DNA of 64,000 bases from positions 395,701-459,700 of the forward strand of contig SZZY01000001.1 in assembly GCA_009830035.1 (NCBI GenBank). Reading direction: 5' to 3'. Within the stretch, counting starts at the first letter, position 1; the number at the start of each line of letters is the position of its first letter. Position numbers and translations under genes: made by a program. The DNA is from Pantoea sp. Eser (lineage in GTDB: Bacteria > Pseudomonadota > Gammaproteobacteria > Enterobacterales > Enterobacteriaceae). The notes below the pieces were generated by a model, which ran no database searches, was not told where the DNA came from, and saw only the letters and a list, made by a program, of their open reading frames with translations. Positions 35,192-44,323 of the stretch are shown here, piece after piece.

Positions 35192-36163
35192 ATGGAAACC
35201 CGAAAAAAAAATAACGCTGAATTTATTCCCGTTTTTGAACGTTCATTTCTCAAACCTAAATACTGGGGAAGCTGGCTGGCGATTGGTGAACTGGCCGCGA
35301 TGGCGATATTACCGCCAAAGGTGCGCGATCCGCTGCTGGGCCGGTTAGGCCGCTTTGCCGGCAAGCTGGCGAAAGGCGCCCGTCGACGCGCCCTGATTAA
35401 CCTTTACTATTGCCTGCCGGAACTGAGTGAATCCCAGCGTGCCACGCTGGTTGATGAGATGTTTGCCACGGTACCGCAGGCGATGGCGATGATGACCGAA
35501 TTAGTGCTGCGCAATCCGGCGCGTATTCGTCAGCGCGTAGAGTGGCACGGCCGTGAAATTATCGACCAGATGCAGGCAGAGCAGCAGAACGTCATTTTTC
35601 TGGTACCCCACGGTTGGGCGGTGGATATTCCCGCCATGCTGCTGGCGTCAGAAGGACAGAGGATGGCAGCAATGTTCCACAACCAAAGCGATCCGCTGAT
35701 GGACTATGCCTGGAATACCGCGCGTCGCCGCTATGGCGGCCGGCTGCATGCCCGTAATGACGGCATTAAACCCTTTATCAGCTCGATTCGTCAGGGTTAC
35801 TGGGGTTACTATCTGCCCGATCAGGATCACGGTGTTGAACACAGCGAGTTCGTCGACTTTTTCGCTACCTATAAAGCGACGCTGCCCGCGGTCGGCCGGC
35901 TGATGAAAGTGTGTCGCGCCCGTGTTGTGCCGCTGTTCCCGGTCTATAACAGTGATACGCATAAGCTGGAAATCTATGTGCGGCCGCCAATGGACGATCT
36001 GCTGGACGCGGATGACCATCAGCTGGCGCGCCGGATGAATGAAGAAGTAGAAATTTTCGTGCGCCCGCATCCGGAACAGTACACCTGGATCTTGAAGCTG
36101 CTGAAAACGCGCAAAGAAGGGGACGTCGAGCCCTATTCACGTAAAGAGCTCTACCCACGCTAA
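35192..36163 (+). CDS. lpxM: Lipid A late acyltransferase LpxM (MsbB)
   Basis: Adds the last (myristoyl) chain to Kdo2-lipid A at the inner membrane. 323 residues as in E. coli: [20 protein letters not shown], one N-terminal membrane segment, catalytic His and Asp in [20 protein letters not shown], then [20 protein letters not shown] and the late [15 protein letters not shown]. Same strand as mepM but behind a terminator. Intact. Confidence 0.95.
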   Translation: METRKKNNAEFIPVFERSFLKPKYWGSWLAIGELAAMAILPPKVRDPLLGRLGRFAGKLAKGARRRALINLYYCLPELSESQRATLVDEMFATVPQAMAMMTELVLRNPARIRQRVEWHGREIIDQMQAEQQNVIFLVPHGWAVDIPAMLLASEGQRMAAMFHNQSDPLMDYAWNTARRRYGGRLHARNDGIKPFISSIRQGYWGYYLPDQDHGVEHSEFVDFFATYKATLPAVGRLMKVCRARVVPLFPVYNSDTHKLEIYVRPPMDDLLDADDHQLARRMNEEVEIFVRPHPEQYTWILKLLKTRKEGDVEPYSRKELYPR

Positions 36164-36169
36164 TAGCAA

Positions 36170-36195
36170 AAAGGCCGCATCAGCGGCCTTTTTTG
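36170..36195 (+). terminator. Rho-independent terminator after lpxM
   Basis: AAAAGGCCGC / GCGGCCTTTT stem with an ATCA loop and T run, directly after the tandem lpxM stops (TAA TAG). Confidence 0.9.
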
Positions 36196-36359
36196 TTTTT
36201 TAAAGGCAGGCTCCGGGAGCATACGCCCTCTGCAAAGACGCCAAAACGCCTTCCCTGCCAGGCTCAGCGCGGGCCATCCATGACCCGCTATGCTTTGCTA
36301 CAGGCGTACGCTCCTATCGCTTTATTCCGGCATCCGTCTGTAAAATATGCTCACGCAAC

Positions 36360-37574
36360 TTTTTATAACGCTTCCAGCCTGCTGCGCCGTTTGCGTTCCC
36401 GCATAAACAGGATCACCAGACCAAACCACAACACGCCGCTGATAAAGTTGATCAGACAGAACCACAGCGTACCGCCGCTGAAGTAGCCGCTTTTCGCCAG
36501 TTCAATGCCGATTGCCAGCGTCAGAATGCTGATCATCCCCAGCATCGCCGCCACGCTGCCTTTGCCTTCATCGCTGGCATACAGTGTCAGGCGGTAGAGC
36601 CCGGCATTCACCATACCCGCGCCAAAGGCGTACAGGCTGAGACCGGCGGTAATCAGCAGATAGCCGTGGCTGTTAAGCAGGCTGGCCAGCAGCGCCAGGC
36701 TCAGCCCGATCAGAATCGGCTAGGCGGCAAACTTTACCGGCTGTTCAATCGGCACCCGTCCCGCCAGCTTGCTCAGCGTCAGATTACCGGCAATCATCGC
36801 CAGGAATACCGGCAGCTGCAGCAGCGCGTACTGCATGCGCGGCAGCCCTTTGTCATGCATCAGGATCACCGGCGACAGCGCAACCCAGGTGAGGATCGGG
36901 ATAAACACCAGCCCGATGGCGAACGATCCAGACGTCACCAGCCGATCTTTCATCAGTCGCCCGTAGTTACGGGCCAGATTCGGCAGGGCGATGGAATGGC
37001 TGCGATCGCCAGCGGTTTCCGGCATCACCCGCCACAGCACCACAAAGGCCAGCAGGCTACAGCCAGCGAACAGCCAGAACATGCTGCGCCAGCTGCCCAC
37101 GGTCAGCTCCCGCCAGCGGCGCCAGCAGCGCGACGTTAGCCATCAGCGCCATCATCCTCGCCGCCAGCGCTTCATCAAATGCCTCCTGAATTGCGGCATA
37201 GCCGACCGCGCCGATAAAGCACAGGCTGATGCCCTGTACAAAGCGCAGGCTGACAAACTCCTCAATCGAGCTGACCCAGTAGGTGAGAATGCAGGCGGCG
37301 GCAAAAAAACAGGATGCCTTAAAGCATCACCGGCCGACGGCCAAACTTATCGGAGAGCGGACCGAGCAGCCACTGCAGCACCACGCCGCCAATCAGGTAG
37401 GCGGTCAGCGAGGTCGAAACCCACTCCGGGCCGACACAAATTCCGTTGTGACGATCAGCATGCCGGGCTGGATCATGTCGTGGACAATATAGGTTGCGAA
37501 TTCGAACAGGACTAATGCCAGAGGAAACAACAAAATTCGGCCGGTAAGCTGGCTGATGGGGTGAAAACGGGCCA
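36360..37574 (-). pseudogene. mdfA: MdfA-type multidrug MFS transporter, multiply broken
   Basis: Fragments in all three frames align to MdfA/Cmr: start at 37574 reads [20 protein letters not shown], the next frame gives [20 protein letters not shown] (motif A region), then GISLCFIGAVGYAAIQEAFD, FWLFAGCSLLAFVVLWRVMP, VALSPVILMHDKGLPRMQYA, and the C-terminal NAGLYRLTLYASDEGKGSVA. There are several frameshifts in the first 450 bases, further changes around 37110, and an in-frame TAG at 36720-36722 where MdfA has Trp (GGWPIMIG). Clearly dead. Family call is firm; the exact orthologue is less so, because mdfA is not at this place in E. coli. Confidence 0.82.
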
Positions 37575-37589
37575 TCTGGCCTCCTTGTC

Positions 37590-37632
37590 AGAATAGAAGA
37601 CGCGACTGCCTGCCAGTCGCGTCTTCTATTCT
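37590..37632. terminator. 19-bp perfect palindrome between pykA and mdfA relic
   Basis: AGAATAGAAGACGCGACTG, a 5-base loop, then its exact reverse complement. Located just downstream of the pykA stop on the minus strand. Probably the pykA terminator, although it has no pure T tract on either strand. The arms are longer and more perfect than in the other terminators here. Confidence 0.65.
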
Positions 37633-37660
37633 ACACCGGCAATGTTAACCCGGGGGGCAA

Positions 37661-39142
37661 TTAATCCACGCGCAGCACACGAGTGGTATTAGTGGTGCCG
37701 GTGGCGCCCATCACGTCGCCCTGGGTGACGATAACCAGGTCACCTGATACTAGGAAGCCTTTATCACGCAGCAGGTTGACCGCATCGTGCGCGGCGGCCA
37801 CACCGTCGTTGTTGCTGTCAAAGAACACCGGCGTCACGCCGCGATACAGCGCAGTCAGGTTGAGGGTGCGCTCATGACGCGACATGGCAAAAATCGGCAG
37901 GCCCGAGGTGATACGTGAAGTCATCAGCGGGGTGCGGCCAGATTCGGTCATGGTGATGATGGCGGCGACACCCTGCAGGTGGTTAGCGGCATACATCGAC
38001 GACATCGCAATCGCTTCTTCTACGTTGTCCAACTGCACGTCCAGACGGTGTTTAGAGACGTTCACGCTGGGGATCTTCTCGGCACCGAGGCAAACTTTCG
38101 CCATCGCCGAGACGGTTTCTGCCGGATACTGACCGGCAGCGGTTTCTGCCGACAGCATCACCGCATCGGTCCCGTCCAGCACGGCGTTCGCCACGTCCAT
38201 AACTTCCGCGCGGGTCGGCATCGGGTTGGTAATCATTGACTCCATCATCTGGGTCGCGGTGATAATGGTGCGGTTGAGCTGGCGGGCGCGACGAATTAAC
38301 GCCTTCTGAATGCCGACCAGTTCCGGATCGCCAATCTCAACGCCGAGATCGCCACGCGCTACCATCACCACATCAGAGGCGAGAATAATGTCATCCATCG
38401 CTTCCTGACTAGCGACCGCTTCGGCACGTTCTACCTTCGCCACCAGCTTGGCATCACCACCCGCTTCACGGGCCAGACGGCGGGCATAGTTCATGTCTTC
38501 GCCACAGCGTGGGAACGAGACCGCCAGATAGTCGGCCTTAATTTTTGCCGCGGTGATAATGTCCGCTTTGTCTTTTTCTGTCAGCGCTTCGGCCGACAGG
38601 CCGCCGCCCAGCTTGTTAATCCCTTTATTGTTCGACAGCGGGCCACCGACGGTAACTTCGGTGAACACTTTCATCTCCTGAACTTCCAGCACTTTAAGCT
38701 GCACGCGACCATCATCCAGCAGCAGGATGTCGCCCGGCACCACATCTGCCGGTAGGCCTTTGTAGTCGATACCGACGCGCTCTTTGTCGCCTTCGCCTTT
38801 ACCGAGGCTGGCGTCCAGCAGGAAGCGATCGCCGATGTTGAGGAAAACTTTGCCTTCTTTGAAGGTCGATACGCGAATTTTTGGACCCTGTAGGTCACCG
38901 AGGATCGCCACATGGCGACCCAGTTTTACCGCAATCTCACGCACTTTATCTGCACGAATTTGGTGATCTTCTGGCGTGCCGTGGGAGAAGTTGAGTCGCA
39001 CAACGTTTGCGCCGGCCGCGATGATTTTTTCGAGGTTATTATCACGATCCGTAGCCGGGCCGAGGGTTGTTACGATCTTAGTTCTTCTGAGACGTCGAGA
39101 GGTGGATTTAGTGATGATGCCTGGAGACGACTGGTTAATCAT
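37661..39142 (-). CDS. pykA: Pyruvate kinase II, with an element-supplied 5' end
   Basis: Converts phosphoenolpyruvate and ADP to pyruvate and ATP at the end of glycolysis. 493 residues: [81 protein letters not shown], all expected of PykA. E. coli PykA starts [11 protein letters not shown] (480 residues); here the native Met is replaced by 13 extra residues, [13 protein letters not shown]…, encoded by an integrated element whose attachment core lies in codons for RRLRRT. The old start, MSRRLRRTK, is found 5.2 kb away at 44346. The new ATG at 39142 has an AAGG ribosome site. The body is intact, so the gene probably still works but from a foreign promoter. Confidence 0.95.
   Translation of the reverse strand: MINQSSPGIITKSTSRRLRRTKIVTTLGPATDRDNNLEKIIAAGANVVRLNFSHGTPEDHQIRADKVREIAVKLGRHVAILGDLQGPKIRVSTFKEGKVFLNIGDRFLLDASLGKGEGDKERVGIDYKGLPADVVPGDILLLDDGRVQLKVLEVQEMKVFTEVTVGGPLSNNKGINKLGGGLSAEALTEKDKADIITAAKIKADYLAVSFPRCGEDMNYARRLAREAGGDAKLVAKVERAEAVASQEAMDDIILASDVVMVARGDLGVEIGDPELVGIQKALIRRARQLNRTIITATQMMESMITNPMPTRAEVMDVANAVLDGTDAVMLSAETAAGQYPAETVSAMAKVCLGAEKIPSVNVSKHRLDVQLDNVEEAIAMSSMYAANHLQGVAAIITMTESGRTPLMTSRITSGLPIFAMSRHERTLNLTALYRGVTPVFFDSNNDGVAAAHDAVNLLRDKGFLVSGDLVIVTQGDVMGATGTTNTTRVLRVD
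39081..39096. repeat. Attachment-site repeat at pykA-proximal end
   Basis: GTTCTTCTGAGACGTC, identical to 44324-44339. Read on the minus strand it encodes RRLRRT of pyruvate kinase. pykA sequence continues on the left; element sequence lies on the right. Confidence 0.9.
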
Positions 39143-39251
39143 TTAGTAAGCCTTATGTGAATAGTTATGTCGAATCTGTGACTAAATATGCGATTATGCC
39201 TCTCCTATCTGTATAGCATCCCAGGGGTACACAACGCGGGACACGGTAGGG

Positions 39252-39271
39252 CTGACATAAGAGTGACACAA
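39252..39271. promoter_or_regulatory. Putative integrase arm-type site, left
   Basis: CTGACATAAGAGTGACACAA matches the site at 44236-44255 at 17 of 20 positions in the same orientation. One copy near each end of the element, inside the core repeats, is the usual place for arm-type integrase sites. Confidence 0.6.
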
Positions 39272-39284
39272 GTTGGATTCCATC

Positions 39285-40794
39285 ATGCCACACCCGAACG
39301 TAACATCACAATCTGCTGACACTGTGCGCCTTAATGGCGGTGTTTGCTTCGCTCACGGTAAGCGCCTAGCAGTTCCTCAATTGGTCAGACGCTCAAGGTC
39401 AGGGCGCTACGTGGTTCGCTTTCGTACCACAGGGTCAGTATCATTGATTGCAAGTATTGGATTACAGGCAACAAACAGGACACAGGCAGTGCACCGGATG
39501 AATGAACTAGCAGCAACCGCAAAGGCTTTCTTACTAGATAATCAGGAAGCCACCAATGAAGAACTCAACGCACACTTGAAGTCCATGGCGTTAACTTTCC
39601 TGACCGATAAGGTAGAGGACTACTGGTCAGGGCTGGAAGTGGATCACATTCACGATGCTGAGTGTGACTTGCGGTCACTCGCAAAGGAATCAATGACGGT
39701 GGACCAGCAAGCTCATATCATTAAGGCGCTGGAGGTTCTGCAAGCTGCTCGGAGTCGTGCACATAGCGGAGATACTCAGCCTCTGTTAGCTGTTTTGTCC
39801 TCATTAGGTAGTACAGAAGGTATTGCTACGGCAAATCTGGAAGAGAACCAAGCGGTGTCACATCCTTGCAGAATCCACACAGACGCGCTAGAGTTCGCTG
39901 AGTTATCAGAAATGTATATCAATGAACATGCTATCAACCTCAAGCCAGCGTCATTACGCGACATTGAGTCCGCGCATAAGGCGCTCAAGTTATTCACAAC
40001 AGGAATTGACTGGAAGACCCACACGAGGGCCGAGGTGTCTGCTATGCGTGACGCTATGCGGGAGTCAGGGCGTTACGCTGACGCTACCGTTAATAAGCTG
40101 ATGGCGAAACTGTGCGCTGTGATCAATTGGGCCTATCAAATATGGTCACATTAAGCATGACTACACAAAGGGTCTTAAGGTGAAGGGCGTCAAGAGTGTA
40201 CGCCGTGCTTATTTTGCTGATGAACTGGTTAAGGTAATCGACCGGGTAACCGCTGAACGTGAACCACATAAGCGCCTCTTTGGTTTGGTCGCTATCATCA
40301 CAGGGGCGAGGGCCCGGGAGTTAACCCAATTGACCAAGGCTGATGTAGTCGAGGTGAGCGCAGCAAACGGGGAGGCTGGTTATCTCTGCCTAGACATTAA
40401 CGATGCTGGCGACAAGACAATTAAGAACGCTGCAAGTGCTTGTCTGGTACCGCTGACAGATGGCACGATGGGTTTCTCGCTTGAGGAGTTCCGTAAGTGG
40501 GTCGATGCGTTGCCGTCCAGTGACTCCCTTGTGTTCGGTATGTCCAGAGACACAGCGTCACAGTGGTTTAACAGGGAGGTCCTACCGCAAGCACTGCCAG
40601 ACCGCACAGGTGACCTTGTGTTGCACTCTCTGCGTCACACGATGGCTACCCTGTTCAAACAAGCTGGAGTCGCTGAAAGCCTAGCTGGTGACGTATTGGG
40701 ACACTCAGGGCAGGGGATTACCTTTGGTCTGTATGGGAAAGCAAAGGCGGTTGACAAGATGGCTCAAGGTCTCGCTCAGGCGCTGTTAGGTTAA
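39285..40794 (+). pseudogene. Tyrosine recombinase (integrase), one frameshift
   Basis: About 500 codons. The N-terminal frame (from ATG 39285, MPHPNVTSQSADTVRLNGGV; a TTG 12 bases earlier is possible) ends after NWAYQIWSH at 40154. The C-terminal catalytic domain follows in the next frame: ITGARARELTQL (catalytic Arg), LHSLRHTMATLFKQAG (HxxR), LGHSGQGITFGLYGKAK (His and the Tyr nucleophile). Between them the text reads naturally as AYQYGHIKHDYTKGLKVKGV if one A is removed from an AAA run near 40138. Long N-terminal domain, as in phage and island integrases with divided attachment arms. It would have integrated the element into pykA. Confidence 0.88.
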
Positions 40795-40867
40795 TTACTA
40801 CTCACTAATGGGATACGATGATTTCATAGTTTAAACCTATTGATTGGGTGGTTGTGATAGGTAATAT

Positions 40868-40890
40868 AATTAACACCCACTAAAGGGAGA
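40868..40890 (+). promoter_or_regulatory. T3/T7-type phage RNA polymerase promoter 1
   Basis: From AATTAAC through CACTAAAGGGAGA, identical to the T3 promoter consensus at 21 of 23 positions; the two differences lie in the central CCTC/ACCC block. Initiation would be at the GGGAGA at 40885. It reads toward the element's small genes. Confidence 0.88.
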
Positions 40891-40955
40891 GGACTCACAA
40901 AGTCTGAACTCAACTGGTCCATGCTTCTTAGGGGTGGGCAACATTGGTACGTCAT

Positions 40956-41082
40956 CTTAAGTTCTTCTTTAGGTTTTAACTTAAAGAGACTTAAAGACCC
41001 TTAGATAACTTATAGTTTCGAATGAATTTATTTAATTAAAAGATAATAACTGTTAGAGATTACTTTAAGTGTGAACTTTGAG
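40956..41082 (+). repeat. CTTAAAG-like heptamer cluster
   Basis: Imperfect 7-base units: CTTAAGT (40956), CTTTAGG (40967), CTTAAAG (40980), CTTAAAG (40990), CTTTAAG (41063) and CTTTGAG (41076). T7 and T3 carry arrays of similar CCTAAAG/CTTAAAG units next to their terminal repeats, linked to concatemer processing. The resemblance is visual. Confidence 0.45.
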
Positions 41083-41193
41083 ATGCCTTGTTGTTCCTTG
41101 TTGAGCGATGGTCATCATGCGATAGCAACCATCCCTTAATGTCCTCATGGAAGTAAGACAGCTCGTTTCTAAGCTCTCCCAAAGTTAAACCAA

Positions 41194-41216
41194 CACTAAC
41201 CCCCACTAATGTGGGA
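41194..41216 (+). promoter_or_regulatory. T3/T7-type promoter 2 (weaker match)
   Basis: Shares the core ACTAATG/CCCCCACTAA arrangement with promoter 1; 17 of 23 positions match promoter 1. Overlaps a small hairpin. Probable but less sure than the other two. Confidence 0.5.
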
Positions 41217-41674
41217 CCACACCTACACATCGGCTCTTTGTAACCTCGCTTACATTCCGCTGTAAGTGGTTTCCTGCCATATGACCTCCTGTCTTGCCTA
41301 CTGATCTTAGACTCATCAGAGAGAACTCACAGGACTTGAGGTCATACACATTGTGAATCAGCCAGCGTCCTTAACAGGGCCTAACCGTTACCAACATCAG
41401 ACAATCCTATGAAGTAAACAATATGCAAGAAACACTGATATTCCCCTTCGCGGGTGATCGTTGTTTGGCATTGAGTTCTTCCCTTAAGTTGAAATCCCTG
41501 AGTAACGGCGGGTGCTGATGGCCACCATTCAGGGCGCTGCCTGATTCACTATGCGTGTGTAATCCAACTCCAATCAAGTTGAACTTCATTCCTAGTAGCG
41601 CATCGAGCTACGCCTAAGCGGGCCTTTCTGGTCCTCTTATTTTGCCCAATTCTGGACACAACAGGACACATCCC

Positions 41675-41980
41675 ATGATCAAATCTAAGAAGAAGACCTC
41701 CGGGGTCAATCTGATTGCACTCCGAGATCATCTTAAGGAGTGGATGAATGACCATGCCAACTATCAAGTTTCCATTGAGAAAATCGCAACGATTACCGGG
41801 AAGCATAAACGACACGTTAAACGAGACGTGAAAGCCATGATAGCACGCAGGGGCCAAGCTGAAGGGGCCTGTGAGGTTCTTACAGGGAATGACTTCCTGA
41901 TGCTGCTAGCTGGCTATAACATCGCAATCAGTTTCGATGTAGTCGAGACACTCGCTGACCTCTACGCCAACGCTAGCTAA
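41675..41980 (+). CDS. Rha-like regulatory protein
   Basis: 101 residues from ATG 41675 (MIKSKKKTSGVNLIALRDHL). The middle, VSIEKIATITGKHKRHVKRD, resembles the DNA-binding start of phage Rha antirepressor-type proteins (…reIAeitGkrHdnVlrdI…). The rest is not recognised. Only gene of the element with an undamaged frame. First gene after the promoter region, as expected for an early regulator. Family call is from memory and tentative. Confidence 0.6.
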   Translation: MIKSKKKTSGVNLIALRDHLKEWMNDHANYQVSIEKIATITGKHKRHVKRDVKAMIARRGQAEGACEVLTGNDFLMLLAGYNIAISFDVVETLADLYANAS

Positions 41981-42006
41981 CTAGCACCCATGAAGGATGA
42001 CTGAAC

Positions 42007-42191
42007 ATGCCTACCACTTTTAACACTGCGACACCTGAAGGCCGTAAGGCTCTCAGACTGCGTGACGTGAAGTCTAGCCGCTTAGTTGAGGCGCTGGGTC
42101 GGGACCTCTTGAGGACCGCGAGAAGCTCACCGAGGCCGCTTTGTGCCACATAGCTGTAGCTGCTGGTCTGACTATGCGTGACTTTATGTAA
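42007..42191 (+). pseudogene. Small element gene, frameshifted
   Basis: MPTTFNTATPEGRKALRLRD, then SSRLVEALG; near 42105 the frame shifts by one base and continues EDREKLTEAALCHIAVAAGL…MRDFM before TAA 42189-42191. About 60 residues when joined. No family recognised. The spacing after the Rha-like gene (26 bases) suggests one transcript. Confidence 0.55.
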
Positions 42192-42228
42192 TGAATTTAT
42201 TTATCAACAATTTAAGAAAGTACACCCC

Positions 42229-42644
42229 ATGAGTATCAATCCTAATCTACCTGTCCCCGGCTTGACCAAAGAGAAGCTGACCCTGAGTCCTGATCTTGAA
42301 ACTGTGCTGTATTCAGGGCAAGAGATTCCTACCGTGCACTTTGTCAAAGTAACTGTGCCGGGGCTGCAAGTGCCTTTGAGTTGCTCTCTGAGATGAACGC
42401 TAACGGCTTCTCCCTGTGTGGTTACGGTAAGTACACAGACGCATGGGCTAACGTGGTTGTTTCTCGTCGAGAAGAACAGGCACCGCGTGAGCGTGAGGTG
42501 CGTGAAAACAATGAACGCATGGCTGCAATCGTGGCGACACCTGAAGAGATCGCTAAGGCCGTGGCTGAACGTAAACAGCGTGAGGCTGAGATTGCTCGTC
42601 GCTTTGGTGACTCCGGTAAGGCTGCTGCTTTCGGTGGCTTCTAA
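42229..42644 (+). pseudogene. Element gene of unknown function, frameshifted
   Basis: Starts MSINPNLPVPGLTKEKLTLS and reads VKVTVPGLQVP to about 42372, where one T appears lost from a T run; the next frame gives FELLSEMNANGFSLCGYGKY and a charged helical C-terminus (PEEIAKAVAERKQREAEIAR) ending AAAFGGF. About 138 residues joined. The C-terminal coiled-coil-like part and its place just before a capsid-like gene would suit a scaffold or assembly protein, but that is a guess. Confidence 0.55.
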
Positions 42645-42655
42645 TCCAATCTGAT

Positions 42656-42676
42656 GGGTCTGCAAACCGTAGACCC
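42656..42676 (+). repeat. Hairpin GGGTCT-GCAA…-AGACCC, copy 1
   Basis: Six-base-pair stem GGGTCT/AGACCC around GCAAACCGT. A near copy lies at 43989-44008 after the capsid-like gene. The pair flanks that gene and could be RNA processing or stability signals. Confidence 0.5.
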
Positions 42677-42741
42677 TTAGTCAAGCTTTATGCACATTGA
42701 GTGCAATTTTATTAATATTATAATTTAACAAGGAACATCCC

Positions 42742-43868
42742 ATGTCTTTTTATTCAACCCCTAAGTTTACCGCTCCGGCCCGTAATGCAGACGGTCAGGT
42801 TAAACCCTTCGCGCCTAAGATGGCTGACGTAAATAACTCAACCTATGTGGAGGCAAGCTGTAAAGACACTGTGACCTCTGGTATCTTACAGGTCAACGGT
42901 AAAGGCTTCATTGACCTACCGTTACCGGGTGGTAATGACAGCGCGACTTACTCAAAGGCTCTGGTTGATTCCATTGATGGGACCTTCAATGACGGCGATT
43001 TCGCTCATGGTGTCAATGAGATGATTCTCCCTGCTGAGTTCCGCGATTACCGCAATGACCCAACTCCGGTACAGCGTCATACTCTGGTTGACCGCTCAGT
43101 GCGTTACGACCGCAACAAAACGTTTGACCCCGCTGAGGATGCACCTGAAGCGCTCATTCCCACTGACACCACAATCATGATTAATCCACTGCTGAACCCT
43201 CAGCCCTGAGAAACCTACAGCAACCGGCATCATGGTCTCTGCGTCTACCTTCGTTAGCGACTTCAATATGATGGGTGGTTACACTCACGGTTCACTGCGT
43301 GCGTCTGTTGAGGACATCAAGTACCAGTTTGAACAGAAGATGTTCGCACAAGTCGCTAAGGTGATGTACGGCAATCCTGATGTGAACACCTATCATGCGC
43401 CGTCCGTGACCGGGAAGTCTCCGAGTGCAGCCGCTGAGGTTGTCATTGATTCGCTGACCGAGTACCTACCAGTGCACTTAGGTAGCGGTCTGGATGATTT
43501 CGCTATTCTGGTTCCAACCAAGATGAATGCAGTCCTGAACCGTGGCTCATAAGGCTGGCGTAGAGGACGCAAGCGAACTGCTGGGTGCCGCTGTGTTCCC
43601 TTATGGCGGCGAGGAGAATCTAGGCGTATTCATGCTGCCTAAGCGTTACGCTATGTTGTCTTTCCGTACTATCAATGGTGACGTCGCTAAGGTCATCCGT
43701 AGCCGTGACGCTGGTCGTGCTGGCTGGAACATTGAGATGATCGTTATGCTCGAAGTGATGGCCTCTGCGTCTGTCAAAGTGAAAGACAAAGCGGGCTTTG
43801 ATATTGAGCTAGTGAATGGCTTCCCGCTGATTACTAACATCATCTTTGACCGTGCACCTGAGAAGTAA
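42742..43868 (+). pseudogene. Capsid-like structural protein gene in three frames
   Basis: Three consecutive frames give about 375 residues when joined. Part 1 (MSFYSTPKFTAPARNADGQV … IMINPLLNPQP) ends at TGA 43207-43209. Moving +1 at CCC-TGA leads straight into part 2 (EKPTATGIMVSASTFVSDFN … LVPTKMNAVLNR). Part 3 (AHKAGVEDASELLGAAVFPY … FPLITNIIFDRAPEK) starts near 43542 in the third frame. The length, the LLGAAVFPYGG-type turn, the LGVFMLPKRYAMLSF segment and the place just before a T-phi-like terminator suggest an HK97-fold capsid protein. I do not recognise close similarity to T7 gp10. The first junction could be programmed; the second looks like an indel. Confidence 0.55.
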
Positions 43869-43912
43869 TCCCTAGCGCCTGAACACGTTAGCAGCACGTT
43901 CGACGATGATCG

Positions 43913-43935
43913 AATTATCACCCACTAATGAGAGA
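43913..43935 (+). promoter_or_regulatory. T3/T7-type promoter 3
   Basis: AATTATCACCCACTAATG followed by AGAGA; matches promoter 1 at 20 of 23 positions. It lies just after the capsid-like gene and reads toward a short frame and the terminator. Confidence 0.8.
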
Positions 43936-43986
43936 GAGGTTATAAATAATTTCTTGTACAGAACAGTAAGTTATAAGGAGGCTCTC

Positions 43987-44064
43987 ATGGGTCTGCAACA
44001 TGTAGACCTGCGGGATGCCTTTATGCTTCTGTCTGTAATCCTTTGGGTGTTAGACAATGTGTGA
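43987..44064 (+). CDS. Possible 25-residue hydrophobic peptide
   Basis: MGLQHVDLRDAFMLLSVILW then VLDNV. A strong ribosome site (AAGGAGGC, 43976-43983) precedes the ATG, and promoter 3 lies 50 bases upstream. One short hydrophobic helix. The first codons overlap the second copy of the GGGTCT hairpin, so the signal could be structural RNA instead. Confidence 0.4.
   Translation: MGLQHVDLRDAFMLLSVILWVLDNV
43989..44008 (+). repeat. Hairpin GGGTCT-GCAA…-AGACC, copy 2
   Basis: GGGTCTGCAACATGTAGACC; same stem and GCAA loop start as 42656-42676. Confidence 0.5.
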
Positions 44065-44136
44065 CGCGGTAGGTCTACTCTTTGAAAATTTACCACAAAA
44101 ATCTGTTTGACTATCTAATAGTAACTTCCGAATTTT

Positions 44137-44190
44137 ACCCCATAGGCCCGCTGAGTGTTTCGCTCTTTGGTCTCCTGTGGGTTTCTTTTT
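44137..44190 (+). terminator. T7 T-phi-like terminator
   Basis: CCCCATAGG … CCTGTGGG outer stem with an inner loop, then TTTCTTTTTG. The arrangement ACCCC…GGCC…GGTCT…GGGTTT…TTTTG resembles the T7/T3 T-phi terminator, which also follows a capsid gene. Confidence 0.7.
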
Positions 44191-44235
44191 GTACTCTCTA
44201 ACTGGTACAAAGGGTTGTTTTCTGGCTACTCTGGA

Positions 44236-44255
44236 CTGACATAACGATGACACAA
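44236..44255. promoter_or_regulatory. Putative integrase arm-type site, right
   Basis: CTGACATAACGATGACACAA, a 17-of-20 match to 39252-39271 in the same orientation, 69 bases inside the right core repeat. Confidence 0.6.
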
Positions 44256-44323
44256 AAGAGTTGACGGTCAGTGTAACCATCTGATCTAATCTAAATCCTC
44301 CACTCAGTATTACCTCATGTTTC

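Larger units (their letters stand above)
40795..41674 (+). other. Gene-free stretch with phage-type signals
   Basis: Nearly 900 bases, AT-rich, without a credible gene. It holds two T3/T7-type promoters (40868-40890, 41194-41216), a cluster of CTTAAAG-like heptamers and several small hairpins (for example CCCAC-TAAT-GTGGG near 41202). In T7-like genomes a similar mix lies near the left end. Possibly the origin or packaging region of the element. Confidence 0.5.

Noticed and set aside
41407..41857. Minus-strand open frames opposite the Rha-like gene region
   Set aside because: No ribosome sites, overlap with a better supported gene, and no recognisable features.
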